Assembly: GCA_900766895.1 (NCBI GenBank)
Contig: CAAFXF010000017.1
Location: 1 to 60,292, forward strand
DNA: 60,292 nt
Reading direction: 5' to 3'
From: Clostridia bacterium
Lineage (GTDB): Bacteria > Bacillota > Clostridia > Oscillospirales > Acutalibacteraceae
In this document: piece after piece, positions 24,098 through 31,836 of the stretch
Position numbering within the stretch: the first letter of the stretch is position 1
How the letters are laid out: every line of letters begins with the position of its first letter
Translations under genes and position numbers: made by a program
The notes under the pieces: model-generated
What the model was told of the DNA's origin: nothing
The model's input: the letters and a program-made list of their open reading frames with translations, nothing else
Database searches by the model: none

Positions 24098-24889
24098 ATG
24101 TACAGGATAGGCGACTTTTCAAAGATGTCAAAAACAACCGTTAAGGCTCTTCGCTATTACGAAAGCGAGGGCTTGCTCAAGCCTGTTTTCATAGATTCTT
24201 ATACCGGTTACAGATACTATGAAAGCAGTCAGCTTGCAGATGTTTCAAGGATAGTTTCGCTTCGACAGGCAGGACTGTCCATTAAGGAAATAAAGCGTGT
24301 TTTTGACGGTGAGGACTTTGCTTTGATATTAAATCAACGCAAGCAGAAAATTGAACAGGAGCTTTCGGATTATAACATTCAGCTTTCAAAAATCAATTAT
24401 CTTTTGGAGGGACATAATATGAAAAAAGAAATTATTATTAAGGAAATTCCGTCTTATACGGTTTATTTCAGCGAAGGTGTTGTAAAGGATTTCAGTGAGA
24501 TTACAAGCTTTGTTTTAAGCGCAGGCTCGGAGTGCTCAAAGGCTAATCCGGGGCTAAAATGTATTACTCCCGATTACTGCTTTGTCAGCTATCTTGACGG
24601 AGAATATAAGGAAAAGGATATTGCTGTCAGATATTCACAGGCTGTGGAAAAGGCAGGTAATGAAACCGAGAATATCAGGTTTGCCGAGATTGCTCCTGTT
24701 ACAGCGGCTTGTATTTATCATAAAGGCAGCTATGACGGCTTAAGAGATGCTTATAATGCTGTGCTTAAGTATGTTGAGGAAAACGGATATACCGTTGCCG
24801 ATAACCCGAGAGAGTGCTACATTGACGGTTGCTGGAATAAGGATAACGAGAATGATTATCTGACAGAAATTCAAATTCCAATTAAATAA
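24098..24889 (+). CDS. MerR-family regulator with effector-binding domain (BltR/BmrR type)
   Basis: A 263-residue activator. The N-terminal winged helix MYRIGDFSKMSKTTVKALRY with YYESEGLLKP and YTGYRYYESSQL is MerR; a coiled-coil linker (about 80-105) leads to a GyrI-like/BltR ligand-binding domain (EITSFVLSAG, IAPVTAACIYHKGSYDGL). GyrI-type domains bind hydrophobic cations and drugs. It follows its own MerR-type promoter, with no drug pump beside it, so it may be self-regulated and act elsewhere. Start by clear ATG with GGAAGG upstream. Confidence 0.9.
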   Translation: MYRIGDFSKMSKTTVKALRYYESEGLLKPVFIDSYTGYRYYESSQLADVSRIVSLRQAGLSIKEIKRVFDGEDFALILNQRKQKIEQELSDYNIQLSKINYLLEGHNMKKEIIIKEIPSYTVYFSEGVVKDFSEITSFVLSAGSECSKANPGLKCITPDYCFVSYLDGEYKEKDIAVRYSQAVEKAGNETENIRFAEIAPVTAACIYHKGSYDGLRDAYNAVLKYVEENGYTVADNPRECYIDGCWNKDNENDYLTEIQIPIK

Positions 24890-24898
24890 TAAACATAT

Positions 24899-25034
24899 TT
24901 GGCTCCCCTTGTTGCAAGGGGTGCGGGTCTCCGGTGGAGGCCTCTGCACGAAAGTGCAGAAGCACCGACCGAGCCGGGAGGCGAGACGCTGTCGTATTTT
25001 ATATGCGACTGAGGGGATAAAAGAAGATTGAACA
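24899..25034. repeat. Dispersed repeat, copy B
   Basis: Same ends as copy A at 10790: TTGGCTCCCCTT start and CTGAGGGGATAAAA end, with AGATTGAACA just beyond. The interior is about 65 bases longer and has additional hairpins, such as CTGCAC-GAAA-GTGCAG. It sits in the 283-base gap between the MerR gene and ilvD. Confidence 0.75.
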
Positions 25035-25053
25035 GTGTTACAGACGGTTTATC

Positions 25054-25082
25054 TTGACGGATTTGTAATAAGGTTGTATAAT
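25054..25082 (+). promoter_or_regulatory. Promoter of ilvD and following genes
   Basis: TTGACG (25054-25059) and TATAAT (25077-25082) with a 17-base spacer. About 85 bases of A+T-rich leader follow before ilvD; no T-box or attenuator was recognised. Confidence 0.7.
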
Positions 25083-25172
25083 TACATAAAAGTAAAAAAG
25101 TATTGAATTATTTGCTTTTTAATAATATAATATAAAATTATAGGTAAACTTTTTAACAAATGAGGTATAGAT

Positions 25173-26837
25173 ATGAGATCAGATTTGATTAAGGAGGGCC
25201 CGTCAAGAGCCCCTCACCGTTCTCTCCTTCGAGCTCTCGGCATCGATGAGCTTGAAATGAAAAGGCCGTTTGTTGCGGTAGTTAACTCAAAGAGTGATTA
25301 CATTCCGGGTCATATGCACCTTGACAAAATTGCAGAGCAGGTTAAGGCAGGCATCCGTAATGCAGGCGGTGTTCCGTTTGAGTTTAATACTATCGGTGTT
25401 TGCGACGGTATTGCAATGAACCATAAAGGTATGAAATATTCTCTTTGCTCCCGTGAGCTTATTGCAGACAGCATTGAGGTTATGCTTACTGCACATCCGC
25501 TTGATGCTATTGTGTTTATTCCAAACTGTGACAAGATTGTACCGGGTATGCTTCTTGCGGCTTGCAGACTTAATCTTCCGTGCATCTTTATTAACGGCGG
25601 ACCTATGCTCCCCGGCAAGAGCACAGAAACTAAAAATCCAATCGGCCTGTCAGAGCAGTTTGAGTATGTAGGTGCAAATTCAGTTGGCAAAATGTCTGCC
25701 GAAAATCTTGAGCAGACTGCATTTACTGCCTGTCCAACCTGTGGCTCATGCTCGGGTATGTACACAGCTAATTCAATGAACTGCCTTACAGAGTCCATCG
25801 GTATGTCACTTCCCGGCTCGGGTACAATTCCTGCTGTTTACTCTGCCCGTCTTCGCTTGGCAAAGATGGCAGGTGAAAGAGTTATGGAACTTCTTAAGCA
25901 GGACATAAAGCCTTCTGATATTATTACGGAAAAGGCAATCCAAAATGCTATGCGTACAGATATGGCTATCGGTTGCTCAACAAATACAATTCTTCACCTT
26001 ACGGCAGTTGCTCACGCAGCAGGTCACGATATTGATTTGGCAGACCTTAACGATATGGGCAATTCAACTCCGCAGATTTGCAAGCTTAATCCTGCTTCAT
26101 CTGTGTTTATTACCGACCTTAATGATGTTGGCGGTATGCAGGCTGTTATTAAGGAGCTTGCTTCGGGCGGACTCATCAACACAGACTGTCTTACTGTTAA
26201 CGGCACTGTTGCTGACAGAATTGCAAAGGCTCCCGATGCAGACGGTGTTGTTATTCGTAAGCTTGACAATCCGTTCTCAAAGGACGGCGGTATCGCTGTG
26301 CTTAAGGGCAATCTTGCCCAAGAGGGCGCTGTTGTTAAGAAGGGTGCCGTTGCACCTGAAATGATGCAACACAAGGGACCTGCAAAATGCTATGATTCAG
26401 AGGAAGAGGCTATTGCAGCTATTACCGGCGGCAAGGTTGTTGCAGGTGATGTTGTTGTTATCAGATATGAGGGTCCAAAGGGCGGACCGGGTATGAGAGA
26501 AATGCTTTCTCCTACATCTGCAATTATCGGTATGGGACTTGGCTCAGAGGTTGCACTTTTGACAGACGGTCGTTTTTCCGGTGCTACAAGAGGTGCTTCT
26601 ATCGGTCACGTTAGCCCTGAGGCTGCTGTCGGCGGTACAATCGCGTTGGTTGAAGACGGCGACGAAATCGAAATTGATATTCCTGCAAGAGTGCTTCGTG
26701 TAAACGTTTCGGACGAGGTATTGGCAGAAAGAAGGAAGAATTGGTCTGCTCCAAAGCAGAACCTAACAGGCTATCTCAAGAGATATGCACAGCATGTAAC
26801 ATCAGGCTCACGCGGTGCTGTTTTTGAAGACGATTAA
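25173..26837 (+). CDS. ilvD: Dihydroxy-acid dehydratase
   Basis: Iron-sulphur enzyme of branched-chain amino acid synthesis, forming 2-keto acids from dihydroxy acids. The 554-residue protein has the family motifs GVCDGIAMNHKGMKYSL, FIPNCDKIVPGM, CPTCGSCSGMYTANSMNCL (cluster-ligand cysteines) and EGPKGGPGMREML, and closing GRFSGATRGASIGHVSPEA. Length is standard. It stands alone among the pathway genes here; the downstream genes are not related to it, though spacing suggests read-through. Confidence 0.97.
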   Translation: MRSDLIKEGPSRAPHRSLLRALGIDELEMKRPFVAVVNSKSDYIPGHMHLDKIAEQVKAGIRNAGGVPFEFNTIGVCDGIAMNHKGMKYSLCSRELIADSIEVMLTAHPLDAIVFIPNCDKIVPGMLLAACRLNLPCIFINGGPMLPGKSTETKNPIGLSEQFEYVGANSVGKMSAENLEQTAFTACPTCGSCSGMYTANSMNCLTESIGMSLPGSGTIPAVYSARLRLAKMAGERVMELLKQDIKPSDIITEKAIQNAMRTDMAIGCSTNTILHLTAVAHAAGHDIDLADLNDMGNSTPQICKLNPASSVFITDLNDVGGMQAVIKELASGGLINTDCLTVNGTVADRIAKAPDADGVVIRKLDNPFSKDGGIAVLKGNLAQEGAVVKKGAVAPEMMQHKGPAKCYDSEEEAIAAITGGKVVAGDVVVIRYEGPKGGPGMREMLSPTSAIIGMGLGSEVALLTDGRFSGATRGASIGHVSPEAAVGGTIALVEDGDEIEIDIPARVLRVNVSDEVLAERRKNWSAPKQNLTGYLKRYAQHVTSGSRGAVFEDD

Positions 26838-26849
26838 TAGGTGTTTTGT

Positions 26850-27512
26850 ATGAGTAAGCTCAAGGAGCAAAATGTGAATAAACAAAAAAAGCATAGGCGA
26901 CATAAGAACGATAGCGTGGTTTATCCTTATTTGTATCGTTCTATAAGCTTTGTGCTTATATCAATGTTCATTTTTGCTCCCTTGATGATTTTAGGTCTTG
27001 ATATGGCAAAGTCAACCGTTAATGATGCCAAAACATATTTAACGATAGACTTTAACGATATTGCCACCGATAATTCGTATAATGATAAAACAGGCAATGA
27101 TTTTATTAATTCCATTCGTCTCGGCTCGTTTATCGGTACGGTTTCCTGCGAAAGAATAGGGCTTAATGAAAACATTTATTATGGCTACAACAGAGTGTCG
27201 TTGCGCGACGGTGCAGGTCTTGACAGCAATTCATATTTATTCGGTATGGGTGGATGCAGTCGGCTTGCCGGTTATTCCTCGTCGTCATTCGTAAGCCTTT
27301 ATAATATTGAAAAAGGTGATGTTATAGAGGTTGATACTCCGTTTGGCAACTATCGATACGAGGTCTATGATGCTTATGCGTCAAGCTCTACTGCGGATAC
27401 TAATGGTGACGCTCTGATTTTGGCAACGGCAAAATCCTCAAAGGCATTTTCGGCACAGTCCGACAAGGGATTTTACGTATATGCAAGCTTGATTGACAAG
27501 GAGGTAGATTAA
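26850..27512 (+). CDS. Membrane-anchored sortase-fold protein lacking all catalytic residues
   Basis: A 220-residue protein with a basic N terminus, one membrane span (about residues 31-50) and an extracellular domain (about 90-215) that follows a sortase barrel: IGLNENIYYG, LRDGAGLDSNS, the LAGY strand, SFVSLYNIEKGDVIEVDTP, and DALILATAKSS. In sortases the corresponding strands read (V/L)AGH and (L/V)TTC; here His is Tyr142 and Cys is Ala194, and the Arg near the end (KGFYVYASL) is absent. It is therefore unlikely to be a transpeptidase. GTG at 26841 could extend it by three residues. The next gene starts 3 bases after its stop. Confidence 0.7.
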   Translation: MSKLKEQNVNKQKKHRRHKNDSVVYPYLYRSISFVLISMFIFAPLMILGLDMAKSTVNDAKTYLTIDFNDIATDNSYNDKTGNDFINSIRLGSFIGTVSCERIGLNENIYYGYNRVSLRDGAGLDSNSYLFGMGGCSRLAGYSSSSFVSLYNIEKGDVIEVDTPFGNYRYEVYDAYASSSTADTNGDALILATAKSSKAFSAQSDKGFYVYASLIDKEVD

Positions 27513-27515
27513 GGT

Positions 27516-28376
27516 ATGAGTGCTCCTTTTTCCTCCCGCCGTAAAAAAAGAACGGTGCTGTCATTTTTGATGTATTTATTGATTTCTATTTCCGTTATAT
27601 GCGTAGGCTTTCTCAGTGTTGGTGCAAATCCAAATGTTTTTATTAAAGAATTTACCAATAATACATATGTGGAAAATGTTAAAGCCGATGCCGTTCGTTA
27701 CACTCAGGATATGTGCCTGCAAAATTCAATTCCCGATGATTTTGTTGATGATGTCATTACTCATAACCGTATAATGGGTCTTCAAAAGGCGTATATCACT
27801 GCCGAGCTTAACTCAACGGAAGAATACAACAAAAGCACATATGACGGCCTGCTTACAAAGCTTCAGGAAGATATTGAGGCAGGTGTGGGCAATATGGTTG
27901 CCGAGCAAAATATTCAAGTTGACCCCTCTGTTAAGAAAACTGCTGTTGCAGATTTTTCGAAGCAGATTACCGATTACATCAAAAGTGTAATCCATTTTAA
28001 TTATATTTCACAGCTTCGCAGCTATTGTGATACTGCAAATATGTTTTGTAAGATATTGCTTTGCTTTTGTGTAATTGCTATTGCGGTAATTGTATTGGCT
28101 TTGAATTTCAGTACATCAAGAAAGTATCGTTCCTCTCGTGCAGTTGCATACTCAATACTCGCTGCTGCAATTATGAATACGATAATGTTTGATTCTGTTG
28201 CCATCGTTAAAGGAACAAAAAAATTGGTGATTTACCCTACTTATCTTGTAGATGTGTTTATGAATTGGGTTGATGATTCACTTGCCTATTTGTTAGCAAG
28301 CACAGGCTTTTTAGTTGTCCTGTTTGTTGCTGTAACAGCAATCACTTGGATGCTAAAAAACAATAGTAAGCAATAA
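27516..28376 (+). CDS. Membrane protein of unknown function
   Basis: A 286-residue protein not matching any family I recognise. It has an N-terminal membrane segment (about 10-32), a mainly alpha-helical extracellular part (about 35-170, rich in Lys, Asp and Gln) and three C-terminal membrane segments (CKILLCFCVIAIAVIVLAL; VAYSILAAAIMNTIMF; LLASTGFLVVLFVAVTAI). GGAGG lies 11 bases upstream. It is coupled to the sortase-fold gene and precedes an ABC ATPase, so the three may form one membrane complex. That is inference from order only. Confidence 0.75.
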   Translation: MSAPFSSRRKKRTVLSFLMYLLISISVICVGFLSVGANPNVFIKEFTNNTYVENVKADAVRYTQDMCLQNSIPDDFVDDVITHNRIMGLQKAYITAELNSTEEYNKSTYDGLLTKLQEDIEAGVGNMVAEQNIQVDPSVKKTAVADFSKQITDYIKSVIHFNYISQLRSYCDTANMFCKILLCFCVIAIAVIVLALNFSTSRKYRSSRAVAYSILAAAIMNTIMFDSVAIVKGTKKLVIYPTYLVDVFMNWVDDSLAYLLASTGFLVVLFVAVTAITWMLKNNSKQ

Positions 28377-28409
28377 TTTGTCCTGTACATATGAAAAAGA
28401 GGTTATAGT

Positions 28410-29240
28410 ATGGAAGAAGTTAAAATTGCAGAGGAAGCAGTAGAAGCTACCGAACAGACTGACACAGAGCAGGTGGTTGACGACCGCCCTGTTGTTATTG
28501 ATGTAGACCATATTGATATGGAGTTTATCCTCAATAAGCAAAAGGTAGATAATCTCAAGGAATTTGTTATCCGCAAGATTAAGGGCAATATTGAGGTTGC
28601 AAAGTTCAAAGCTCTTGACGATGTTTCATTTCAGGTTAAAAAGGGCGAGCGTCTTGCTATTATGGGACTTAACGGTGCCGGCAAAAGTACCTTGCTTAAG
28701 GCTATTGTAGGTGTGTATAAGCCCACATCCGGTAAGGTTACAAAGGTTGGCGTTATGGCACCTCTTATTGAGCTTGGTGCAGGCTTTGACCCTGAATATA
28801 CCGGTAAGGAAAATATTTATCTGTACGGTGCAATTCTCGGTTACAGCAGAGAATTTCTGGATACAAAGATTGAGGATATTATTGAGTTTTCCGAGCTTGG
28901 TAACTTTATTAATGTTCCTCTCAAGAACTATTCATCGGGTATGAAATCCCGTTTGGGCTTTTCTATTGCAACTGCTGTTGAGCCCGATATTCTCGTGCTT
29001 GATGAGGTTTTGTCGGTAGGTGACGCAAAGTTCAGACGTAAAAGTCTTGCCAAGGTTAAGTCTATGTTTGATATGGGCGTAACCGTTTTGTTTGTGTCCC
29101 ACAGTATTGACCAGGTGCTTGCAATTTGTGACAGAGCAATCCTTCTTGAAAAGGGTAAAATCATTGCACAGGGCTCTGCGCAGGAGGTTGCAAAGGTTTA
29201 CGAGGAAAAGACCGGCAAGTCTCCTAAAAAGAAAGTTTAG
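28410..29240 (+). CDS. ABC ATPase of polysaccharide/teichoic-acid export type (Wzt/TagH-like)
   Basis: A 276-residue ATPase with a 25-residue acidic N-terminal extension and an ABC core: VVIDVDHIDMEF, Walker A GLNGAGKST, signature NYSSGMKSRLGFSI, Walker B ILVLDEVLSVGDAKF. The LDEVL-x-VGD motif and the MAPLIELGAGFDPEYTG segment are hallmarks of Wzt/RfbE/TagH subfamily exporters, which work with Wzm/TagG permeases. No such permease is nearby and the usual glycan-binding C-terminal domain is absent. Partner unknown; the two upstream membrane proteins are the closest candidates. Confidence 0.85.
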   Translation: MEEVKIAEEAVEATEQTDTEQVVDDRPVVIDVDHIDMEFILNKQKVDNLKEFVIRKIKGNIEVAKFKALDDVSFQVKKGERLAIMGLNGAGKSTLLKAIVGVYKPTSGKVTKVGVMAPLIELGAGFDPEYTGKENIYLYGAILGYSREFLDTKIEDIIEFSELGNFINVPLKNYSSGMKSRLGFSIATAVEPDILVLDEVLSVGDAKFRRKSLAKVKSMFDMGVTVLFVSHSIDQVLAICDRAILLEKGKIIAQGSAQEVAKVYEEKTGKSPKKKV

Positions 29241-29249
29241 AGTTAACAG

Positions 29250-29276
29250 TACGGCACAGCCTTGTGCCGTATTTTT
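29250..29276 (+). terminator. Terminator before the ribosomal cluster
   Basis: TACGGCACA (29250-29258) and TGTGCCGTA (29263-29271) form a perfect 9-bp stem with a 4-base loop, followed by TTTTT. It separates the ilvD-to-ABC genes from the S10 operon. Confidence 0.93.
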
Positions 29277-29405
29277 ATCGTATACTATATATAGTGCATA
29301 TTTGTGGATTTTATACAATATATGGGCGAAAATTTTACTTGTGCAAAACTAACAAACTTTAATTTTTAATTTTGTAAAAAAAGTAAAATTTTTTGAAAAA
29401 ATCTA

Positions 29406-29434
29406 TTGACAATGCAGTATGTATATATTATAAT
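29406..29434 (+). promoter_or_regulatory. Promoter of the S10-spc-alpha cluster
   Basis: TTGACA (29406-29411) and TATAAT (29429-29434), both perfect consensus with a 17-base spacer, about 335 bases upstream of rpsJ. Confidence 0.9.
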
Positions 29435-29439
29435 AGTCG

Positions 29440-29768
29440 CACGTGTGGTAAACTGCGTATATATGAAGTTATATATTATATATAGCAATATGCAGTTGGA
29501 TTGCACAACATGATATGCGATGATGTCGGAGGTTGCGCTTAACCCGGCGGTAATTTCGACGGAGTATGTCCGAGTTTCAAACACGGGCGAACCTATATCA
29601 ACACTAACTGCGACAGGTAACTTGCGAATGCCTGCGCGCGTGTAGGCTTATTCTGCGTCCGAATGAATATTGTCATTCGGATTTCAAAAATGAAAGGGTA
29701 GGAACACACGGCATCGTGGTTAACAGTTGGTAAAACTCGCACCACTAAATTTCAATGGAGGAATTAAA
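29440..29768 (+). ncRNA. Long structured leader of the S10 operon (candidate regulatory RNA)
   Basis: About 330 bases of untranslated leader. A long-range helix can form between AACTGCGTAT (29451-29460) and ATATGCAGTT (29488-29497), with an A/T-rich interior. Near the end a 9-bp perfect hairpin TCCGAATGA/TCATTCGGA (29658-29681) occurs. Between them there is a G+C-rich stretch with little coding potential. It is longer than needed for a ribosome binding site, so autoregulation by a ribosomal protein is plausible, but no known motif was identified. Confidence 0.5.
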
Positions 29769-30086
29769 ATGGCAGCAAGTAAAGTCAAGATCAGAATCAG
29801 ACTTAAGGGCTATGATCACAGCATTGTTGATCAGGCTGCAGAAAAGATTGTTGAAACTGCAAAGAGAACAGGCGCACAGGTCAGCGGTCCTATTCCTCTT
29901 CCTACCGAGGTAGAGAAGATCACAATCCTTCGTGCTACTCACAAGTACAAGGACAGCCGTGAGCAGTTTGAGCAAAGAACACACAAAAGACTCATTGACA
30001 TCCTTAGACCTTCAAATAAGACAATCGAAGCTCTACAGGGTCTTGAGCTCCCAGCCGGTGTTGATTTGGAAATCAAAACAAAGTAA
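29769..30086 (+). CDS. rpsJ: 30S ribosomal protein S10
   Basis: 105 residues with the family signature (RIRLKGYDHSIVDQAAEKI and PTEVEKITILRATHKYKDSREQFE). It also serves as NusE in transcription antitermination. The ATG at 29769 has ATGGAGG upstream; a longer frame from 29727 lies in the leader. First gene of the cluster. Confidence 0.98.
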   Translation: MAASKVKIRIRLKGYDHSIVDQAAEKIVETAKRTGAQVSGPIPLPTEVEKITILRATHKYKDSREQFEQRTHKRLIDILRPSNKTIEALQGLELPAGVDLEIKTK

Positions 30087-30154
30087 TCCAAGCTAAACAG
30101 TCGGTTGAGGTCATGTTGGGGGTACCCAACCAATAACCAAAGGAGGAAATACAA

Positions 30155-30787
30155 ATGAAGAAAGGTCTTATCGGTAAGAAAATCGGCATGACTCAAATCT
30201 TCGACGAAGCAGGCAACGCAGTTCCTGTTACAGTTGTTGAGGCAGGCCCATGTGTGATTACCCAGAAGAAGACAATGGAAAACGATGGCTACGAAGCAAT
30301 CCAGGTTGGTTTCGGCGATGTTAAGGTCGCAAGAGTAAACAAGCCAATGAAGGGTCACTTCGACAAGGCAAACGTTGCTCCAAAGAAAACACTTAAAGAA
30401 TTCCGTCTTGAAGACATCTCAGCAATGAACGTCGGCGGCATTCTTAAGGCTGACGTATTCGCAGCAGGCGACGTTGTTGATGTTAAGGGAACAAGCAAGG
30501 GTCACGGAACAGCAGGCGCAATTAAGCGTTGGAATTTCGCAAGACTCCGTATGAGCCACGGTACAGGTCCTAACCACCGTCACGCAGGTTCATTAGGTGC
30601 TTGTTCAAGCCCATCAAGAGTATTCAAGGGCAAGAAGATGGCAGGTCACTACGGTCACGAGGCAGTAACAGTTCAAAACCTTAAGGTTGTAAAGGTTGAT
30701 GCAGAAGCAAACCTTATCGCAATCAAGGGTGCAATTCCGGGTCCAAAGGGCGGAATCGTTGTTATTGCAGACGCAGTAAAAGCTTAA
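30155..30787 (+). CDS. rplC: 50S ribosomal protein L3
   Basis: 210 residues, starting MKKGLIGKKIGMTQIFDE; the central loop near the peptidyl-transferase centre is present (RMSHGTGPNHRHAGSLGA). A 68-base gap with AAAGGAGG separates it from rpsJ. Confidence 0.98.
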   Translation: MKKGLIGKKIGMTQIFDEAGNAVPVTVVEAGPCVITQKKTMENDGYEAIQVGFGDVKVARVNKPMKGHFDKANVAPKKTLKEFRLEDISAMNVGGILKADVFAAGDVVDVKGTSKGHGTAGAIKRWNFARLRMSHGTGPNHRHAGSLGACSSPSRVFKGKKMAGHYGHEAVTVQNLKVVKVDAEANLIAIKGAIPGPKGGIVVIADAVKA

Positions 30788-30804
30788 CGAAAGGAGAGGT
30801 ATAA

Positions 30805-31428
30805 ATGGCACAGGTTCAGGTTTATAACCAAGAAGGAAGAAAGACTTCTAAATTAGAGCTTGCAGATTCAGTTTTCGGTATCGAGCCAAACGCTGATGCA
30901 ATGCACTTAGCTGTAGTTAGCTATCTTGCTAACCAAAGACAGGGAACACAGTCAACTCTCACTCGTTCAGAAGTAAGCGGTGGCGGTGCAAAGCCTTGGA
31001 GACAGAAGGGCACAGGCCGTGCTCGTCAGGGTTCAACAAGATCTCCACAGTGGACACACGGTGGTATCGCTCTCGGTCCAAAGCCAAGAAAGTATAAGGT
31101 TGAGCTCAACAAGAAGGTAAAGAGACTTGCTATGAAGTCAGCTTTGTCAACAAAGGTTGCTGACGAAGAAATGATGGTAGTAAACAAGATTGAGCTTGAG
31201 GGCATTAAGACAAAGGCTATTGTTGAGATGCTTGCAAAGCTTAAGGCTGCAAAGAAGACACTCATCGTTACCGACGGTGTAGATGAGGTTATCTACAAGA
31301 GCGCACGTAACATTGAGGGCGTAAAGGTTGTTACAGTAAACACTCTTTGTGTATACGACATCTTGAATTGCGACTCATTTGTTGTTCTTAAGGATGCAGC
31401 AAAGAAAATTGAGGAGGTATACGCATAA
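30805..31428 (+). CDS. rplD: 50S ribosomal protein L4
   Basis: 207 residues with the extended loop GGGAKPWRQKGTGRARQGS that lines the exit tunnel. In gammaproteobacteria L4 represses the S10 operon by binding the leader; whether it does so here is unknown. Its stop codon overlaps the rplW start by one base. Confidence 0.98.
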   Translation: MAQVQVYNQEGRKTSKLELADSVFGIEPNADAMHLAVVSYLANQRQGTQSTLTRSEVSGGGAKPWRQKGTGRARQGSTRSPQWTHGGIALGPKPRKYKVELNKKVKRLAMKSALSTKVADEEMMVVNKIELEGIKTKAIVEMLAKLKAAKKTLIVTDGVDEVIYKSARNIEGVKVVTVNTLCVYDILNCDSFVVLKDAAKKIEEVYA

Positions 31429-31724
31429 TGAAAGCAGCACAGGATATCATCCTTAAGCCAATCATCACTGAAAATTCAATGATGGGCATTATGGAAAAGA
31501 AATATACCTTCAAGGTAGCAAAGACTGCAAATAAGATTGAAATTGCCAAGGCAGTTGAGGAAGCCTTCCCGGGCACAAAGGTTGCTAAGGTAAACACAAT
31601 GAACGTTCGCGGTCACAAGCGCAGACAGGGCTACAATGTTGGCTACACTCCATCTTGGAAGAAGGCTATCGTAACCTTGACAGAGGATTCAAAGGAAATC
31701 GAATTCTTCAGCGATATGATGTAA
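31428..31724 (+). CDS. rplW: 50S ribosomal protein L23
   Basis: 98 residues, with IILKPIITENSM and the loop NVRGHKRRQGYNVGYTPSWK. It lies at the tunnel exit and docks trigger factor and SRP. It starts in the rplD stop (TAATG). Confidence 0.97.
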   Translation: MKAAQDIILKPIITENSMMGIMEKKYTFKVAKTANKIEIAKAVEEAFPGTKVAKVNTMNVRGHKRRQGYNVGYTPSWKKAIVTLTEDSKEIEFFSDMM

Positions 31725-31729
31725 TCACT

Positions 31730-31747
31730 GTATAATAAGTATTATAC
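31730..31747. promoter_or_regulatory. Palindrome in the rplW-rplB gap
   Basis: GTATAATA and TATTATAC form a perfect 8-bp inverted repeat around AG within the unusually long 112-base gap upstream of rplB. It may be a hairpin or a weak internal promoter region. Confidence 0.45.
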
Positions 31748-31836
31748 CTATTATATATAAGCAACAGAAACAAATGAATGATGAGGTATGAAAGGTGCCA
31801 TCCTTTCGCAAAGTTATTCATGGTAAGGAGATTATA

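Noticed and set aside
25083..25172. T-box or branched-chain attenuator ahead of ilvD.
   Set aside because: The A+T-rich leader has no T-box sequence or terminator/antiterminator pair.
25310..25798. 162-codon antisense frame within ilvD.
   Set aside because: Codon-bias shadow; no motif or ribosome binding site and the sense frame is unmistakable.
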